The notes: generated by a model from the sequence alone, not told the origin. 64,000 nt of DNA from Solirubrobacter pauli (GCF_003633755.1 NZ_RBIL01000002.1:2232001-2296000); one strand, 5' to 3'; positions 1 to 7,646 are shown, numbered from the stretch's first letter. Translations and numbers: made by a program.

Positions 1-581
1 CGGTGCGCGGTCTCGGCGACGAGCTCCGCGTTGCGCTCGTCGCTGCGCAGCACCCAGGCGCGCGCGTACTCGGGTGTCTTGCCGAACTGGATGTGCCGCT
101 GGATGAGCCGCTGCACGCGCAGCTCCTCGTCGGTCTCGACGTACCAGCACTCGTCGAGCAGCGGCTTGATGCCGGGCCACAGCAGCAGGTAGTTGCCTTC
201 GGTGACGACGAGCGGCGTCTGGCTCGGGACCGCGATCGAGCCGGCGATCGGCTCCTCGATCTCGCGGCGGAACTCGGGCGCGTACACGACGGGCTCGTCG
301 CCGCGCAGGCGTTGCAACAGCGCGGCGTAGCCGGCGGAGTCGAACGTGTCGGGAGCGCCCATCCGGTCGCGCCGGCCCAGCCGCACGAGCTCGGGCTGCG
401 CGAGGTGGAAGCCGTCCATCGGCACGAGCCGTGCCTGCTCGCCCAGCGCGGCGACCACCGCCCGCGCGACCGTCGACTTCCCACCCCCGGGTGGACCCGC
501 GATCCCGAGGATCTGGCGCTCGCCGCGCTCCGCGAGCGCATGGGCACGCGCGAACAGCTCGTCCTCGCTGGTGATGACCAC
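1..581 (-). CDS. P-loop nucleoside/nucleotide kinase family protein (3' end outside window)
   Basis: Reads as a uridine kinase/phosphoribulokinase-like P-loop kinase. The Walker A motif GPPGGGKST lies at about residues 27-35, followed by the family's MDGFHL segment and a later TEGNYLLL strand. These features match the stand-alone 'nucleoside/nucleotide kinase family' proteins (about 210 residues), which phosphorylate an unidentified small substrate in the cytosol. The GTG start at 581 is preceded by a perfect TAGGGT-N6 hexamer, so the transcript is probably leaderless. 193 codons are visible and the reading frame is still open at base 1, so only a short C-terminus is missing. Substrate unknown; family assignment fairly sure. 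Confidence 0.85.
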   Translation of the reverse strand, partial: MVITSEDELFARAHALAERGERQILGIAGPPGGGKSTVARAVVAALGEQARLVPMDGFHLAQPELVRLGRRDRMGAPDTFDSAGYAALLQRLRGDEPVVYAPEFRREIEEPIAGSIAVPSQTPLVVTEGNYLLLWPGIKPLLDECWYVETDEELRVQRLIQRHIQFGKTPEYARAWVLRSDERNAELVAETAH

Positions 582-593
582 GGGTGCACCCTA
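582..593 (-). promoter_or_regulatory. Leaderless -10 promoter, kinase gene
   Basis: TAGGGT (588-593 on the minus strand) lies exactly six bases before the GTG start at 581. This matches TANNNT-N6-start seen at many genes in the window. Confidence 0.6.
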
Positions 594-627
594 GGCGAGC
601 ACCGTCCGCGCGGCTGCACGGCGCCGT

Positions 628-1266
628 TCACAGCCCGTCGCCGACCGTGAGCGCGTCGACGGCCCTCGCGTCTCCGGGCACGCGCGCGAGCAGCCGCACG
701 TCCCGCGCGTACTCCTGGGCGGCGACCAGGTAGACCGCGTCCGTCACCGGCACCCGCAGCGTCGCCGCGACCCGCGGCCCACCGCCGTCCTTCGCCGCGG
801 CCGGCTTGGCCGCCAGCACCTCGACGTCCTGCAGCGCGAGCCGCGTCTGCTTGTCCGTGGTCACGACGACGTCGACCCGCACGCCCGCGCTCACGCTGCC
901 CGACGCGACGACGTCGACCGCCCGCTCCCCACGCTTGACCGGCGGCTCCTCGGGCTCGCGCGCGATCAGCTCGGCCGTCACCGCGCCGCCCGCCACGACC
1001 GGCACCGCCAGCTTGCGCCCGGCGAGCGCCGCCGCGAACACCGGCTCCCCGACCGGCGCGTACCGCGCGGGCAGCGCTCGCACCCCGAGGTCCTGCAACC
1101 GCAACGTCCGCCCGGCGGGTAGGTCGACGCGCGCGACCACCACCTCCGTGAGCGGCCCGAGCTGCGCTTCGAGCGCGGCCTCACGCCGCGCCATGTGCGA
1201 CGCCGACAACGCCCCGAGCACCACCGCCAGCGCGAGCAGGACCGCGGCCCGCCGGCGCCGCGTCAC
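628..1266 (-). CDS. CpaB/RcpC-like SAF-domain protein
   Basis: 212 residues. One N-terminal membrane segment (about residues 6-23) is followed by an SAF domain (VARVDLPAGRTL...) and an RcpC/CpaB-type beta domain (GERAVDVVASGSVSAG, then VTDAVYLVAAQEY). Members of this family are Flp/Tad pilus assembly proteins on the outer face of the membrane. The GTG at 1266 overlaps the TGA of the upstream kinase gene as GTGA, so the two are probably translationally coupled. No other Flp pilus gene is visible in the window, which makes this an isolated CpaB or one used for a different surface assembly. The start was chosen because the frame upstream is only the kinase gene's shadow and the hydrophobic anchor begins right after it. 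Confidence 0.8.
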   Translation of the reverse strand: MTRRRRAAVLLALAVVLGALSASHMARREAALEAQLGPLTEVVVARVDLPAGRTLRLQDLGVRALPARYAPVGEPVFAAALAGRKLAVPVVAGGAVTAELIAREPEEPPVKRGERAVDVVASGSVSAGVRVDVVVTTDKQTRLALQDVEVLAAKPAAAKDGGGPRVAATLRVPVTDAVYLVAAQEYARDVRLLARVPGDARAVDALTVGDGL

Positions 1267-2330
1267 GAGCCCACCGACCGCTCGTCGGACGCGGCGACCG
1301 CGCGGGGCGAGCCCACGGCGAGCCCGTCGGGCGCCGCACGCCGGCGGCCAGCGTCCGCGGCACGCTCGTCGGGGGCGACAAGCGGCCGTGGCGCGCCCAC
1401 GGCGAGCCCGTCGGGCGCCGCGAGTTCGCGTGGCGAGCCCGCGGCGGAGTCGTCGGCAGCGACGAGCGGCCGTGGCGCACCCACGGCGGGCCCGTCGGAC
1501 CTCGCAAGCGCGCGGGGCGAGCCCGCGGCCGAGTCGCCGCGACCACGCGCCGGCCGTGCGGCGGTGCGGTTTGCGAGCCGGCGGAGCTTCACCCTCGCGC
1601 GGCCGCGGAACGTCAGCGGGACGGGCGTCGTCGCCGCCGGCAGCTCGAGCGCGAGCCGCGCGCCGTCGGCGGTGAGTCGGCCGCCGTGGTGCGACGCGAT
1701 GCCCGCCGCGATCGCGAGGCCGTGGCCGCGCCGACCGCGGCGGAAACGGGCCGGTGCCGTCAACGCGGTGAGTGGCGCCGGGAGGCCGGGGCCGTCGTCG
1801 CTCACCTCGATCGTGACGCGGTCCAGGGACGCCCGCACGCGCACGCGGACCTCGCCCTGGCCGTGCTCGGCCGCGTTGGCGACGAGGTTCGCGCACGCCT
1901 GGGCGATGCGCAGCGGGTCGGCCAGGACGGTCGCGGGCGCGGCGAGGTCGCCGCCACCGATCGCGAACGGCAGCACCACCGTCGGCGACTCCACGCGCAG
2001 CCGCGCGCCGTGCCCGCCGGCGAGCACGGCCCAGCCGGGCGCGTGCTCCTGCACCAGCAGCGCAAGGTCCACGCGCTCGGGGCCGCTGCGGCTCGGCCCG
2101 CCGGCGCGGGCGGCGGCGAGGTCTTCGAGCGCCCGCCCTGCGCGCCGCAGCTCGAGCTCGATCGCCGCCAGCCGCGCGGGCTCGCCGCTCAGCCCGTGCA
2201 GCCCGAGCTGCACCGCGGACAGCGGCCCACGCAGCTCATGGCTGGCCCGCGCCACCCGCACGAGCCGATGGTGGAAGCGCAGCGCAACGGCGGCCAGCGC
2301 CGCGATCAGGAGCCAGGTCGCAATCGTCAT
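1263..2330 (-). CDS. Minimal membrane-anchored sensor histidine kinase with repeat tail
   Basis: 355 residues. A single membrane helix (residues 4-17) is followed at once by the HisKA H-box SHELRGPLSA (phospho-acceptor His31), with no sensor domain. The HATPase has an N-box NLVANAAEHG, G1 DDGPGL and G2 GHGLAIA. A C-terminal Ala/Pro-rich tail from about residue 266 contains three 28-residue repeats. The likely partner is the OmpR-type regulator at 5274-6008, because both genes carry the same 14-bp inverted repeat directly against their ATG. It lies downstream of the two c-di-GMP genes and overlaps cpaB-like by four bases. The kinase call is firm; the partner is inferred. Confidence 0.85.
   Translation of the reverse strand: MTIATWLLIAALAAVALRFHHRLVRVARASHELRGPLSAVQLGLHGLSGEPARLAAIELELRRAGRALEDLAAARAGGPSRSGPERVDLALLVQEHAPGWAVLAGGHGARLRVESPTVVLPFAIGGGDLAAPATVLADPLRIAQACANLVANAAEHGQGEVRVRVRASLDRVTIEVSDDGPGLPAPLTALTAPARFRRGRRGHGLAIAAGIASHHGGRLTADGARLALELPAATTPVPLTFRGRARVKLRRLANRTAARPARGRGDSAAGSPRALARSDGPAVGAPRPLVAADDSAAGSPRELAAPDGLAVGAPRPLVAPDERAADAGRRRAAPDGLAVGSPRAVAASDERSVGS
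1266..1535 (-). repeat. 84-bp in-frame tandem repeats (3 copies plus partial)
   Basis: The kinase C-terminus encodes three consecutive 28-residue units plus six residues of a fourth. Units share the cores AAGSPR, PDGLAVGAPRPLVA and a terminal D. The first two differ at only a few positions, the third is more diverged. The 84-bp period keeps the frame. Confidence 0.8.
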
Positions 2331-2344
2331 GCCCTCTGTAGGGC
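2331..2344 (-). promoter_or_regulatory. 14-bp inverted repeat abutting kinase ATG
   Basis: On the minus strand the sequence GCCCTACAGAGGGC ends directly at the ATG at 2330. GCCCT and AGGGC are perfect 5-bp arms around ACAG. The same element with AGAG in the middle abuts the regulator ATG at 6008. It may be an operator or an RNA hairpin next to the start codon. Confidence 0.6.
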
Positions 2345-2433
2345 GGTCGCGAGGAAGTTCGCCCCACCGGTGAGCAGGCGTCGCGAGACGAGCGGCCGCG
2401 CAGGACGCGCGTCCCCGCGACGGACCCGCGCGG

Positions 2434-3426
2434 CTAGCGCGCGGCCGGCTCCGAATCGGCCACGCGGACCGCGTTGCGGCCGTCGTGCTTGGCGCGGTAC
2501 AGGGCGCGATCCGCCGACTCGACCAAGTCGTGGTCCGCGTCGCGCGGGACCTGCGCCGCCACGCCCGCGGAGATGGTGATCGGCACGGGGCCGCCGCCCC
2601 GTTCGACCGCCACGCGCACGCGCTCGGCGAGCTCCTGGGCGCCCCGGATGCCGGTGCCGGGCAGCAGCACGACGAACTCCTCGCCGCCGACGCGGGCGGT
2701 GACGTCGGCGCCGCGGGTCGCGTGCGCGAGGGTCTTGGCGACCCACTGGAGGACGCGGTCGCCGACCTCGTGGCCGTGCTCGTCGTTGACGCGCTTGAAG
2801 TGGTCGATGTCGAAGGCGGCGGCCGCCAGCGACGACTGGTCGCGCATCGCCCGCGCGGTCTCGGCGGTGAGGCGCTCGTCGAAGCCGCGGCGGTTGTGGA
2901 GCTGGGTCAGCGGGTCCACGCGCGCTTCGGTCGAGAGCTGGGCGACGAGGCGTTCGTTGCGGGCCGCGAGCACGCGCACGACGACGCCCGCCACGATCAC
3001 CGTGACCACGACGTCGACCCAGCGGTCCGGGCTGGCGGCGCCGTCAGCCAGGGCGAGCAACGCGGCGCCGTGCACGACGCCGACCCAGCCGACGACCGCG
3101 GCCGTCGCGCGCGTGCCGTAGAAGGACGCCACCCACAGCACGGGCCAGCAGTAGACGATCGCGGCGTCCGAGTAGCCGCGCGTCGTGCCGACCGCCACGC
3201 CGACGACGGTCGCGCCCACGAACCCGAACGCCAGGAACGCGCTGCGCGGCAGCCCCTGGCCGACCGTGATCGCGATGGCCGCGAGCGCCAGCGCGGTCAG
3301 CGCCGGCCAGGGCGAGAACTCCGGTCCCTCGGGGAGCAGCTCCTCGAGCGCGCCGATCGCCCCCGCGGCGACGCACATCGCCGCCGCGCTGTAGACGAGG
3401 GGCCGCTCAGCCGGGCGCCTCGGCAT
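2434..3426 (-). CDS. Membrane diguanylate cyclase (GGDEF)
   Basis: 330 residues. About five N-terminal membrane helices (residues 10-155) act as a MASE-like input region, followed by a GGDEF domain with an intact GGEEF active site (G-G-E-E-F). An RxxD inhibitory site (RGAD) stands five residues before GGEEF, so the enzyme should be a feedback-inhibited producer of c-di-GMP at the membrane. ATG 3426 was chosen because a purine-rich GGGGGA stands just before it; a GTG at 3450 is the alternative. Either start overlaps the upstream GGDEF-EAL gene (stop at 3407), indicating coupled expression. Confidence 0.88.
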   Translation of the reverse strand: MPRRPAERPLVYSAAAMCVAAGAIGALEELLPEGPEFSPWPALTALALAAIAITVGQGLPRSAFLAFGFVGATVVGVAVGTTRGYSDAAIVYCWPVLWVASFYGTRATAAVVGWVGVVHGAALLALADGAASPDRWVDVVVTVIVAGVVVRVLAARNERLVAQLSTEARVDPLTQLHNRRGFDERLTAETARAMRDQSSLAAAAFDIDHFKRVNDEHGHEVGDRVLQWVAKTLAHATRGADVTARVGGEEFVVLLPGTGIRGAQELAERVRVAVERGGGPVPITISAGVAAQVPRDADHDLVESADRALYRAKHDGRNAVRVADSEPAAR

Positions 3427-5233
3427 CGGGTCCCCCGGTCTCCCACACACGATCGAGCAGCGGCACCAGCTCGTCCACCGGCAGCGGACGGGCGAGGTGG
3501 TAGCCCTGGCCGACGTCGCACCCGCTCTCCGCGAGCTGCGCGAGCTGGCACGCCGTCTCGATGCCTTCCCCGACCGTCCGCAGCCCGAGCGCCGCCGCCA
3601 TGCCGGTGATCGCCTCCAGCAGCGCGCGGGCGCGCGCGTCCGACTCCAGCCCCGCCACGAAGCCGCGGTCGATCTTCAGCACGTCCAGCGGGAAGCGCGA
3701 CAGGTAGCTGAGCGCCGAGTAGCCGGTGCCGAAGTCGTCGAGCGCGATCTGCACGCCGAGCTCGCGCAACGCCGTCATCGAGCGCGTGTACGCCGGCCGG
3801 TCGTCGAGCAGCACGCGCTCGGTGATCTCCAGCGTCAGCGCGCCCGGCGGGACCCCATGGGCCGTGAGGATCGCGCCGACCCGCTCCGCGAACGTCGCGT
3901 TGCGCAGCTGGATCGGCGCGACGTTGACCGACACCGTCACCTCCGCGCCCTTGCGCCAGGCCGCCAGGTCCTCCGCCGCCCGCTCGAGCACCCACTCGCC
4001 CATGGCGACGATCGCGCCGGTGCGCTCGGCGACCGGGATGAACTCGTCCGGCCGAACCGCACCCAGCTCGGGATGCGTCCACCGCAGCAGCGCCTCGAAG
4101 CCCTTCAGCCCGCCACCGCGCAGGTCGACCAGCGGCTGGTAGACCACCACCAGCTCGTCGCGCTCGGCCACGCCGTGCAACGCCTGCTGAAGCCGCAGCC
4201 GGCGCGTCGCGCGGGCACGTCGCTCCGGGTCGGCACGGCCCGACCGCGGCGCGGCGCCGCGCTTGCGATGGGCGAGCGCGTCGACCGCCGCGTCGATCAG
4301 GTCGTCCGCCGACACGACGCTGCTCGCGGCGGCGACGCCGACGGTCGCGGACACCGGCACCGCATGCTCGTCGACCAGGTGCGGCACACCGGCCAGCTCG
4401 GCCTTGAGCCGGTCGCAGATCATCTCCGCCTCGGCCTCGTCGTCGAGCGCGTCGCACAGGATCAGGAACTCGTCGCCCGCGAGCCGGCAGGCGGCGTCGC
4501 CGCTGCGCAGCCCCGCGGCGAGCCGCTCGGCGACCGACCGCAGCAGCGCGTCCCCCGCCTCGTGCCCGAGCGCGTCGTTGACGAGCCGGAACCCGTCGAG
4601 CCCGACCGCCAGCACCGCGCACGCCCGGCCGCCGCGCGCGGCCCGCGCGATCGACCGCGCGACGAGCTCGCCGAACAGCCCGCGGCCCGCCAGCCCGGTC
4701 AGCGGGTCGCGCAGGTCACGCACACCGGAGCGCCGCAGCTCCAGCACGTCGACGGCGAGCGCGGCCAAGTCCTCGAGCAGCCGCACCTCGCGGTCGTCCC
4801 AGCGGTGCGGCACCTTGTCGATCGCGCAGAACGCCCCGAGCGTCTCCCCGCCCGCCAACGTCAGCGGCACGCCCGCGTAGGCCATCACCCCATAGTCCCG
4901 TACGCCGGCGTTCCCCGCCAGCAGGGCCGACTCGCGCGTGTCGTCGACCACGAGCGGCGCCTGCCGCTCGACCACGTGCCGGCAGCACGAGTGCGACAGC
5001 GGCGTCTCGCGCTCGACGTCCAACGGCGGCTCCAGCCCGCTCGCGCCCGGGATGTGCTGGCGGTCGGCAGCGATCAGCGTCACGAGCGAGATCGGCACGC
5101 CCAGCAGCTCCCCCGCCAACCGCGCGAGCCGCTCCAGGGTGGGATCGGGGTCGCCGTCGAGCAGCCCCACGTCCCGCAGTGCGCTCAACCGGGCGCTCTC
5201 GTCAGCGATCTCCACCTGTTGGTCTATCCGCAC
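3407..5233 (-). CDS. GAF-GGDEF-EAL protein, probable c-di-GMP phosphodiesterase
   Basis: 608 residues with an N-terminal GAF domain (about 15-165), a GGDEF domain (about 175-325) and an EAL domain (about 350-595). The cyclase motif is degenerate (LAGDEF instead of GGDEF). The EAL domain has all recognisable catalytic motifs: EALLRW, SVNVAPIQL, LEITE, DDFGTGYS, LKID, EGIE and GQGY. This predicts hydrolysis of c-di-GMP, with the GAF and dead GGDEF as regulatory inputs. GTG 5233 begins 40 bases after the OmpR-type regulator stop, and the 3' end overlaps the diguanylate cyclase gene, so opposing enzymes are co-transcribed. Confidence 0.9.
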   Translation of the reverse strand: MRIDQQVEIADESARLSALRDVGLLDGDPDPTLERLARLAGELLGVPISLVTLIAADRQHIPGASGLEPPLDVERETPLSHSCCRHVVERQAPLVVDDTRESALLAGNAGVRDYGVMAYAGVPLTLAGGETLGAFCAIDKVPHRWDDREVRLLEDLAALAVDVLELRRSGVRDLRDPLTGLAGRGLFGELVARSIARAARGGRACAVLAVGLDGFRLVNDALGHEAGDALLRSVAERLAAGLRSGDAACRLAGDEFLILCDALDDEAEAEMICDRLKAELAGVPHLVDEHAVPVSATVGVAAASSVVSADDLIDAAVDALAHRKRGAAPRSGRADPERRARATRRLRLQQALHGVAERDELVVVYQPLVDLRGGGLKGFEALLRWTHPELGAVRPDEFIPVAERTGAIVAMGEWVLERAAEDLAAWRKGAEVTVSVNVAPIQLRNATFAERVGAILTAHGVPPGALTLEITERVLLDDRPAYTRSMTALRELGVQIALDDFGTGYSALSYLSRFPLDVLKIDRGFVAGLESDARARALLEAITGMAAALGLRTVGEGIETACQLAQLAESGCDVGQGYHLARPLPVDELVPLLDRVWETGGPDAEAPG

Positions 5234-5273
5234 CGGCTACCCGGGCGGACGCACCCCCGCGACCTCGCGGTCA

Positions 5274-6008
5274 TCAAGGAGACCGAACAGGGAATCCTGA
5301 GGCCGGCGGTCCGTCCACCAGCCGGTAGCCGACGCCCCACACGTTGACCACGAACTCGTCCCCGTCGGCGCGCAGCTTCTGCCGCAGCCGGCACGCGTGC
5401 GAGTCCAGCGTGCGGGTCGATCCCGCCGCCCGGAACCCCCAGACGTCACGCAGCAGCTCGTCCTTGGTGAAGACCCGCGTCGGCGCCGAGGCGAGCGTCC
5501 GCAGCAGCGCGAACTCCTTCGCGGCCAGCTCCACCCGGACGCCGCGGACGGTCGCCGCGCGCCCCGCCGGGTCGATCTCCAGCGACCCGACCCGCAGCGT
5601 CCCGAGCTGCACGCGCGTCCGTGCCCGCCGCAGCACGGCGTCGATCCGCAGCCGCAGCTCCGGGTAGGCGAAGGGCTTGACCACGTAGTCGTCGGCGCCG
5701 CGCTCGAGCCCACGGACGCGGTCCAGCTCCTCCCCCGCTCCCGAGAGCAGGAGGATCGGCAGCGTCGGGTCCAGCCGCGAGGCGACGCCGTCCGAGGCGC
5801 GCACGCGCCGCAGCAGGTCCAGGCCGGAGCCGTCCGGGAGCTGCACGTCGAAGACGGCGAGGTCCGGGCGGGAGCGCTCGAGCGTGCGCCCGGCGTCTTC
5901 GACGGTCTCGGCGACGAGCACGTCGTAGCCGTCGGCGGTGAGGTTGTCGGCGAGGAAGAGCCGGATCACCGGGTCGTCCTCGAGCAGCAGGAGCGTGGCG
6001 GGTTCCAT
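5274..6008 (-). CDS. OmpR/PhoB-type response regulator
   Basis: 244 residues. The receiver has the acidic pair EDD (10-12), phospho-acceptor Asp54 in VFDVQLPDG, and the conserved Lys in VVKPF. A winged-helix DNA-binding domain follows (TRVFTKDELLRDVWG ... VWGVGYRLVDG). It heads an apparent minus-strand operon with the GAF-GGDEF-EAL protein and the diguanylate cyclase, and probably the histidine kinase at 1263-2330. The start codon directly follows a 14-bp inverted repeat shared with that kinase gene, which suggests common control. A TAGTTT hexamer about 25 bases upstream is a possible -10. Confidence 0.92.
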   Translation of the reverse strand: MEPATLLLLEDDPVIRLFLADNLTADGYDVLVAETVEDAGRTLERSRPDLAVFDVQLPDGSGLDLLRRVRASDGVASRLDPTLPILLLSGAGEELDRVRGLERGADDYVVKPFAYPELRLRIDAVLRRARTRVQLGTLRVGSLEIDPAGRAATVRGVRVELAAKEFALLRTLASAPTRVFTKDELLRDVWGFRAAGSTRTLDSHACRLRQKLRADGDEFVVNVWGVGYRLVDGPPASGFPVRSP

Positions 6009-6022
6009 GCCCTCTCTAGGGC
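6009..6022 (-). promoter_or_regulatory. 14-bp inverted repeat abutting regulator ATG
   Basis: The minus strand reads GCCCTAGAGAGGGC and then ATG (6008). It has perfect 5-bp arms with a 4-base centre and differs from the copy at 2331-2344 by one base in the centre. Confidence 0.6.
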
Positions 6023-6035
6023 ACGGCGGCGAAAA

Positions 6036-6530
6036 CTATGCGGAGCGGGTGAGGCGGACGGAGGCGGGCTTGCGGATCTCGCAGCGCGAGACGACCTTGC
6101 CGCCCGCGCGGACCTCCGCCGTGCCGCGCACGGTCGCGACCGCGACGTCGCGGTCGGTGAAACGGCCGCTGAACGTCCACGTGAAGTGCCCGGTCCGGCC
6201 CGCCACGCCGCCGACGCCGCGGGTCGTGCCCGTCAGCTCGGCGTCGAAGCGACCGTCACGCACGCGCACCTCGGGACGGGCCGCGACGTTGGACGCCCAC
6301 AGCTCGCCGAGCCCGCCGCCCTTGCACTTGCCGTGGAAGCCGAGGCTGACCTTCAGGCGCGAGCCGTCCTTCGCGCCCGTCCGCACGTGCATCTTCTGCA
6401 CGCGCGGGAAGTCGAGCTCGCCCTTCAGGACGAGGCCCTTGCGAGGCTCGACCGGGTCCGCCGCGAACGCGGGGCTCGCGACGGCGCCCGCCAGCAGCAC
6501 GCCAATGACCGTAAACCGGCAGAAAGCCAT
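6036..6530 (-). CDS. Secreted protein of unknown function
   Basis: 164 residues with a clear Sec signal peptide (hydrophobic VIGVLLAGAVASP, cleavage after AFA). The mature part is beta-rich with two cysteines (in GKCKGGG and SRCEI) that could form a disulfide. No family was recognised. The ATG at 6530 follows a perfect TAGGGT-N6 element, so the start is well supported and the message is probably leaderless. Confidence 0.75.
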   Translation of the reverse strand: MAFCRFTVIGVLLAGAVASPAFAADPVEPRKGLVLKGELDFPRVQKMHVRTGAKDGSRLKVSLGFHGKCKGGGLGELWASNVAARPEVRVRDGRFDAELTGTTRGVGGVAGRTGHFTWTFSGRFTDRDVAVATVRGTAEVRAGGKVVSRCEIRKPASVRLTRSA

Positions 6531-6542
6531 GGTTCGACCCTA
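6531..6542 (-). promoter_or_regulatory. Leaderless -10 promoter, secreted protein gene
   Basis: TAGGGT (6537-6542, minus strand) then six bases (CGAACC) then ATG. The hexamer is identical to the one in front of the kinase gene at 581. Confidence 0.65.
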
Positions 6543-6612
6543 GCCAGAATTCACAACTGGAACACGGTGCATTGCTGACACCCTGGCGGAACGTCCAGGC
6601 TTGCCGCGCAGG

Positions 6613-6624
6613 TACACTCGCGCC
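6613..6624 (+). promoter_or_regulatory. Leaderless -10 promoter, Cys-rich protein gene
   Basis: TACACT at 6613-6618, six bases, then ATG at 6625. Confidence 0.65.
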
Positions 6625-7029
6625 ATGGGCCGTACAGCCCGCCGCACCGAGGCGTCCGAGTGCCGCCAGTGCCTGACGTACTGCGATCGGGTGATCGCGC
6701 CCGCGTCCTGCGTGGCGGCGAAGTGCCCCGCGCTGTACCGCTACACAGACCCGCTCACAGGCACCCGCTACATGGGCTGCGCGCAGAACGTGTTCGCGAC
6801 GGATATCGACGTCGCGCTGTTCGAGGAGGCCGAGCGCGCCAAGGGCTACGGCACGCTGAAGCTGGCGCGAGCGCCGCTCGCGCAGTGCGCGTTCACGATC
6901 GAGAAGGCGCACGAGCGGCCGCCCGGCGAGGAGTGGGTGTGCCGCAACCGGCGCTTCGCCGACTTCCCCGACACCGCGGACGGCGCGATCCGCGCGTTCG
7001 ATCTCCGACACGGTCTGACCGCTGGATGA
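6625..7029 (+). CDS. Small cysteine-rich protein, probable metal binder
   Basis: 134 residues with no signal peptide. An N-terminal cluster C13-x2-C16-x3-C20-x8-C29-x4-C34 and further cysteines at GCAQN, AQCAF and WVCRNR suggest zinc or iron-sulfur binding, or a redox role. The family was not recognised. The start is fixed by TACACT-N6-ATG; the longer in-frame TTG at 6601 lies upstream of that promoter and is rejected. Expression is likely separate from the next gene, which has its own -10. Confidence 0.7.
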   Translation: MGRTARRTEASECRQCLTYCDRVIAPASCVAAKCPALYRYTDPLTGTRYMGCAQNVFATDIDVALFEEAERAKGYGTLKLARAPLAQCAFTIEKAHERPPGEEWVCRNRRFADFPDTADGAIRAFDLRHGLTAG

Positions 7030-7070
7030 AAGTTCCGATTCAAGGCGGGACGCGGGGGAGGAACCGCGCA

Positions 7071-7076
7071 TAAGAT
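7071..7076 (+). promoter_or_regulatory. -10 element TAAGAT
   Basis: TAAGAT fits the window's TANNNT consensus. Its start point would fall near 7083, at the edge of the inverted repeat 7084-7102. It overlaps the in-frame ATG at 7075, which argues that the real start is ATG 7114. Confidence 0.5.
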
Positions 7077-7083
7077 GCAGACG

Positions 7084-7102
7084 CCTCAGGGCACCCCTGA
7101 GG
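7084..7102 (+). promoter_or_regulatory. 8-bp perfect inverted repeat in 5' leader
   Basis: Arms CCTCAGGG and CCCTGAGG around CAC, between the TAAGAT hexamer and ATG 7114. It could be an operator or an mRNA hairpin starting at the transcription start. Confidence 0.5.
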
Positions 7103-7113
7103 CACATCTCGTT

Positions 7114-7581
7114 ATGGATCAGATTCGCCGCGGCAACTACGACTCCGGCCAGGACTACGTCCTGGAGTACGGAGACCTCCGGTTCACGTTCAACGAACGT
7201 GACTTCTCCGAGCGCGTCGAGCAGGCCGCGCACAAGCTGGGCTTCGTCGGGAACCACCTCGAGGAGACCGAGCTCGAGGACCTTGTGAACCTCACCGTCA
7301 ACGGTGAGGTCGTCGATCCCGCCTCCGGCCTCGGGGAGCACGTCAACGACTGCTGGCCCGACCTCGTCGGCCCGGCGGACCGCTCGCTCGTGCACTGGCT
7401 GCGCCGGCTCGTCTTCCGCTCCGCCTGGCTGGACCAGCGCGTGAAGGAAGGCGAGCTCGACGTGGTCTTCGACGACGCGACGCACACGTTCGGCTACGTC
7501 CAGCCCGAGCGCGATCGTGAGCCGATCGAGCTCTCGCCAGAGCCGAGTTGGCGCCGCGTCGCCTACGGCCCGCGCCCTTGA
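7114..7581 (+). CDS. Conserved-looking hypothetical protein
   Basis: 155 residues, acidic and soluble, with no signal peptide or membrane helix; not a family I recognise. The sequence is well ordered (YVLEYGDLRFTFNERDF, then a tryptophan-rich HWLRRLVFRSAWLDQR segment), so it is unlikely to be a spurious ORF. ATG 7114 is preferred over ATG 7075 because the latter sits inside the -10 hexamer and its extra codons coincide with a perfect inverted repeat. The stop codon overlaps the first copy of a dispersed repeat (7580-7615), followed by a strong terminator shared with the convergent Rho-like gene. Confidence 0.7.
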   Translation: MDQIRRGNYDSGQDYVLEYGDLRFTFNERDFSERVEQAAHKLGFVGNHLEETELEDLVNLTVNGEVVDPASGLGEHVNDCWPDLVGPADRSLVHWLRRLVFRSAWLDQRVKEGELDVVFDDATHTFGYVQPERDREPIELSPEPSWRRVAYGPRP

Positions 7582-7615
7582 ACCTGAAGCCCCAGGGCCT
7601 TTAGGTTTCCGCGCG
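7580..7615. repeat. Dispersed intergenic palindromic repeat, copy 1
   Basis: Begins GAACCTGAAG and, after about 15 variable bases, ends AGGTTTCCGCGCGGG. The copy at 19581-19616 has the same ends (GAACCTGAAG ... AGGTTCGCGCGGG). The ends are roughly complementary, giving a hairpin. Confidence 0.55.
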
Positions 7616-7635
7616 GGGGCCCGAAGGCCCCCGCG
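7612..7635. terminator. Bidirectional terminator between convergent genes
   Basis: 10-bp perfect stem CGCGGGGGCC/GGCCCCCGCG with a CGAA loop, in the 65-bp gap between the plus-strand hypothetical gene and the minus-strand Rho-like gene. No T-tract is present. Confidence 0.65.
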
Positions 7636-7646
7636 GGCATGAAGCG

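Noticed and set aside
1266-1535. CRISPR array
   Set aside because: Direct repeats are contiguous, in frame and without spacers; they are protein-coding tandem repeats.
3497-5347. 616-codon plus-strand frame opposite the GGDEF-EAL gene
   Set aside because: Shadow of an unambiguous GAF-GGDEF-EAL protein.
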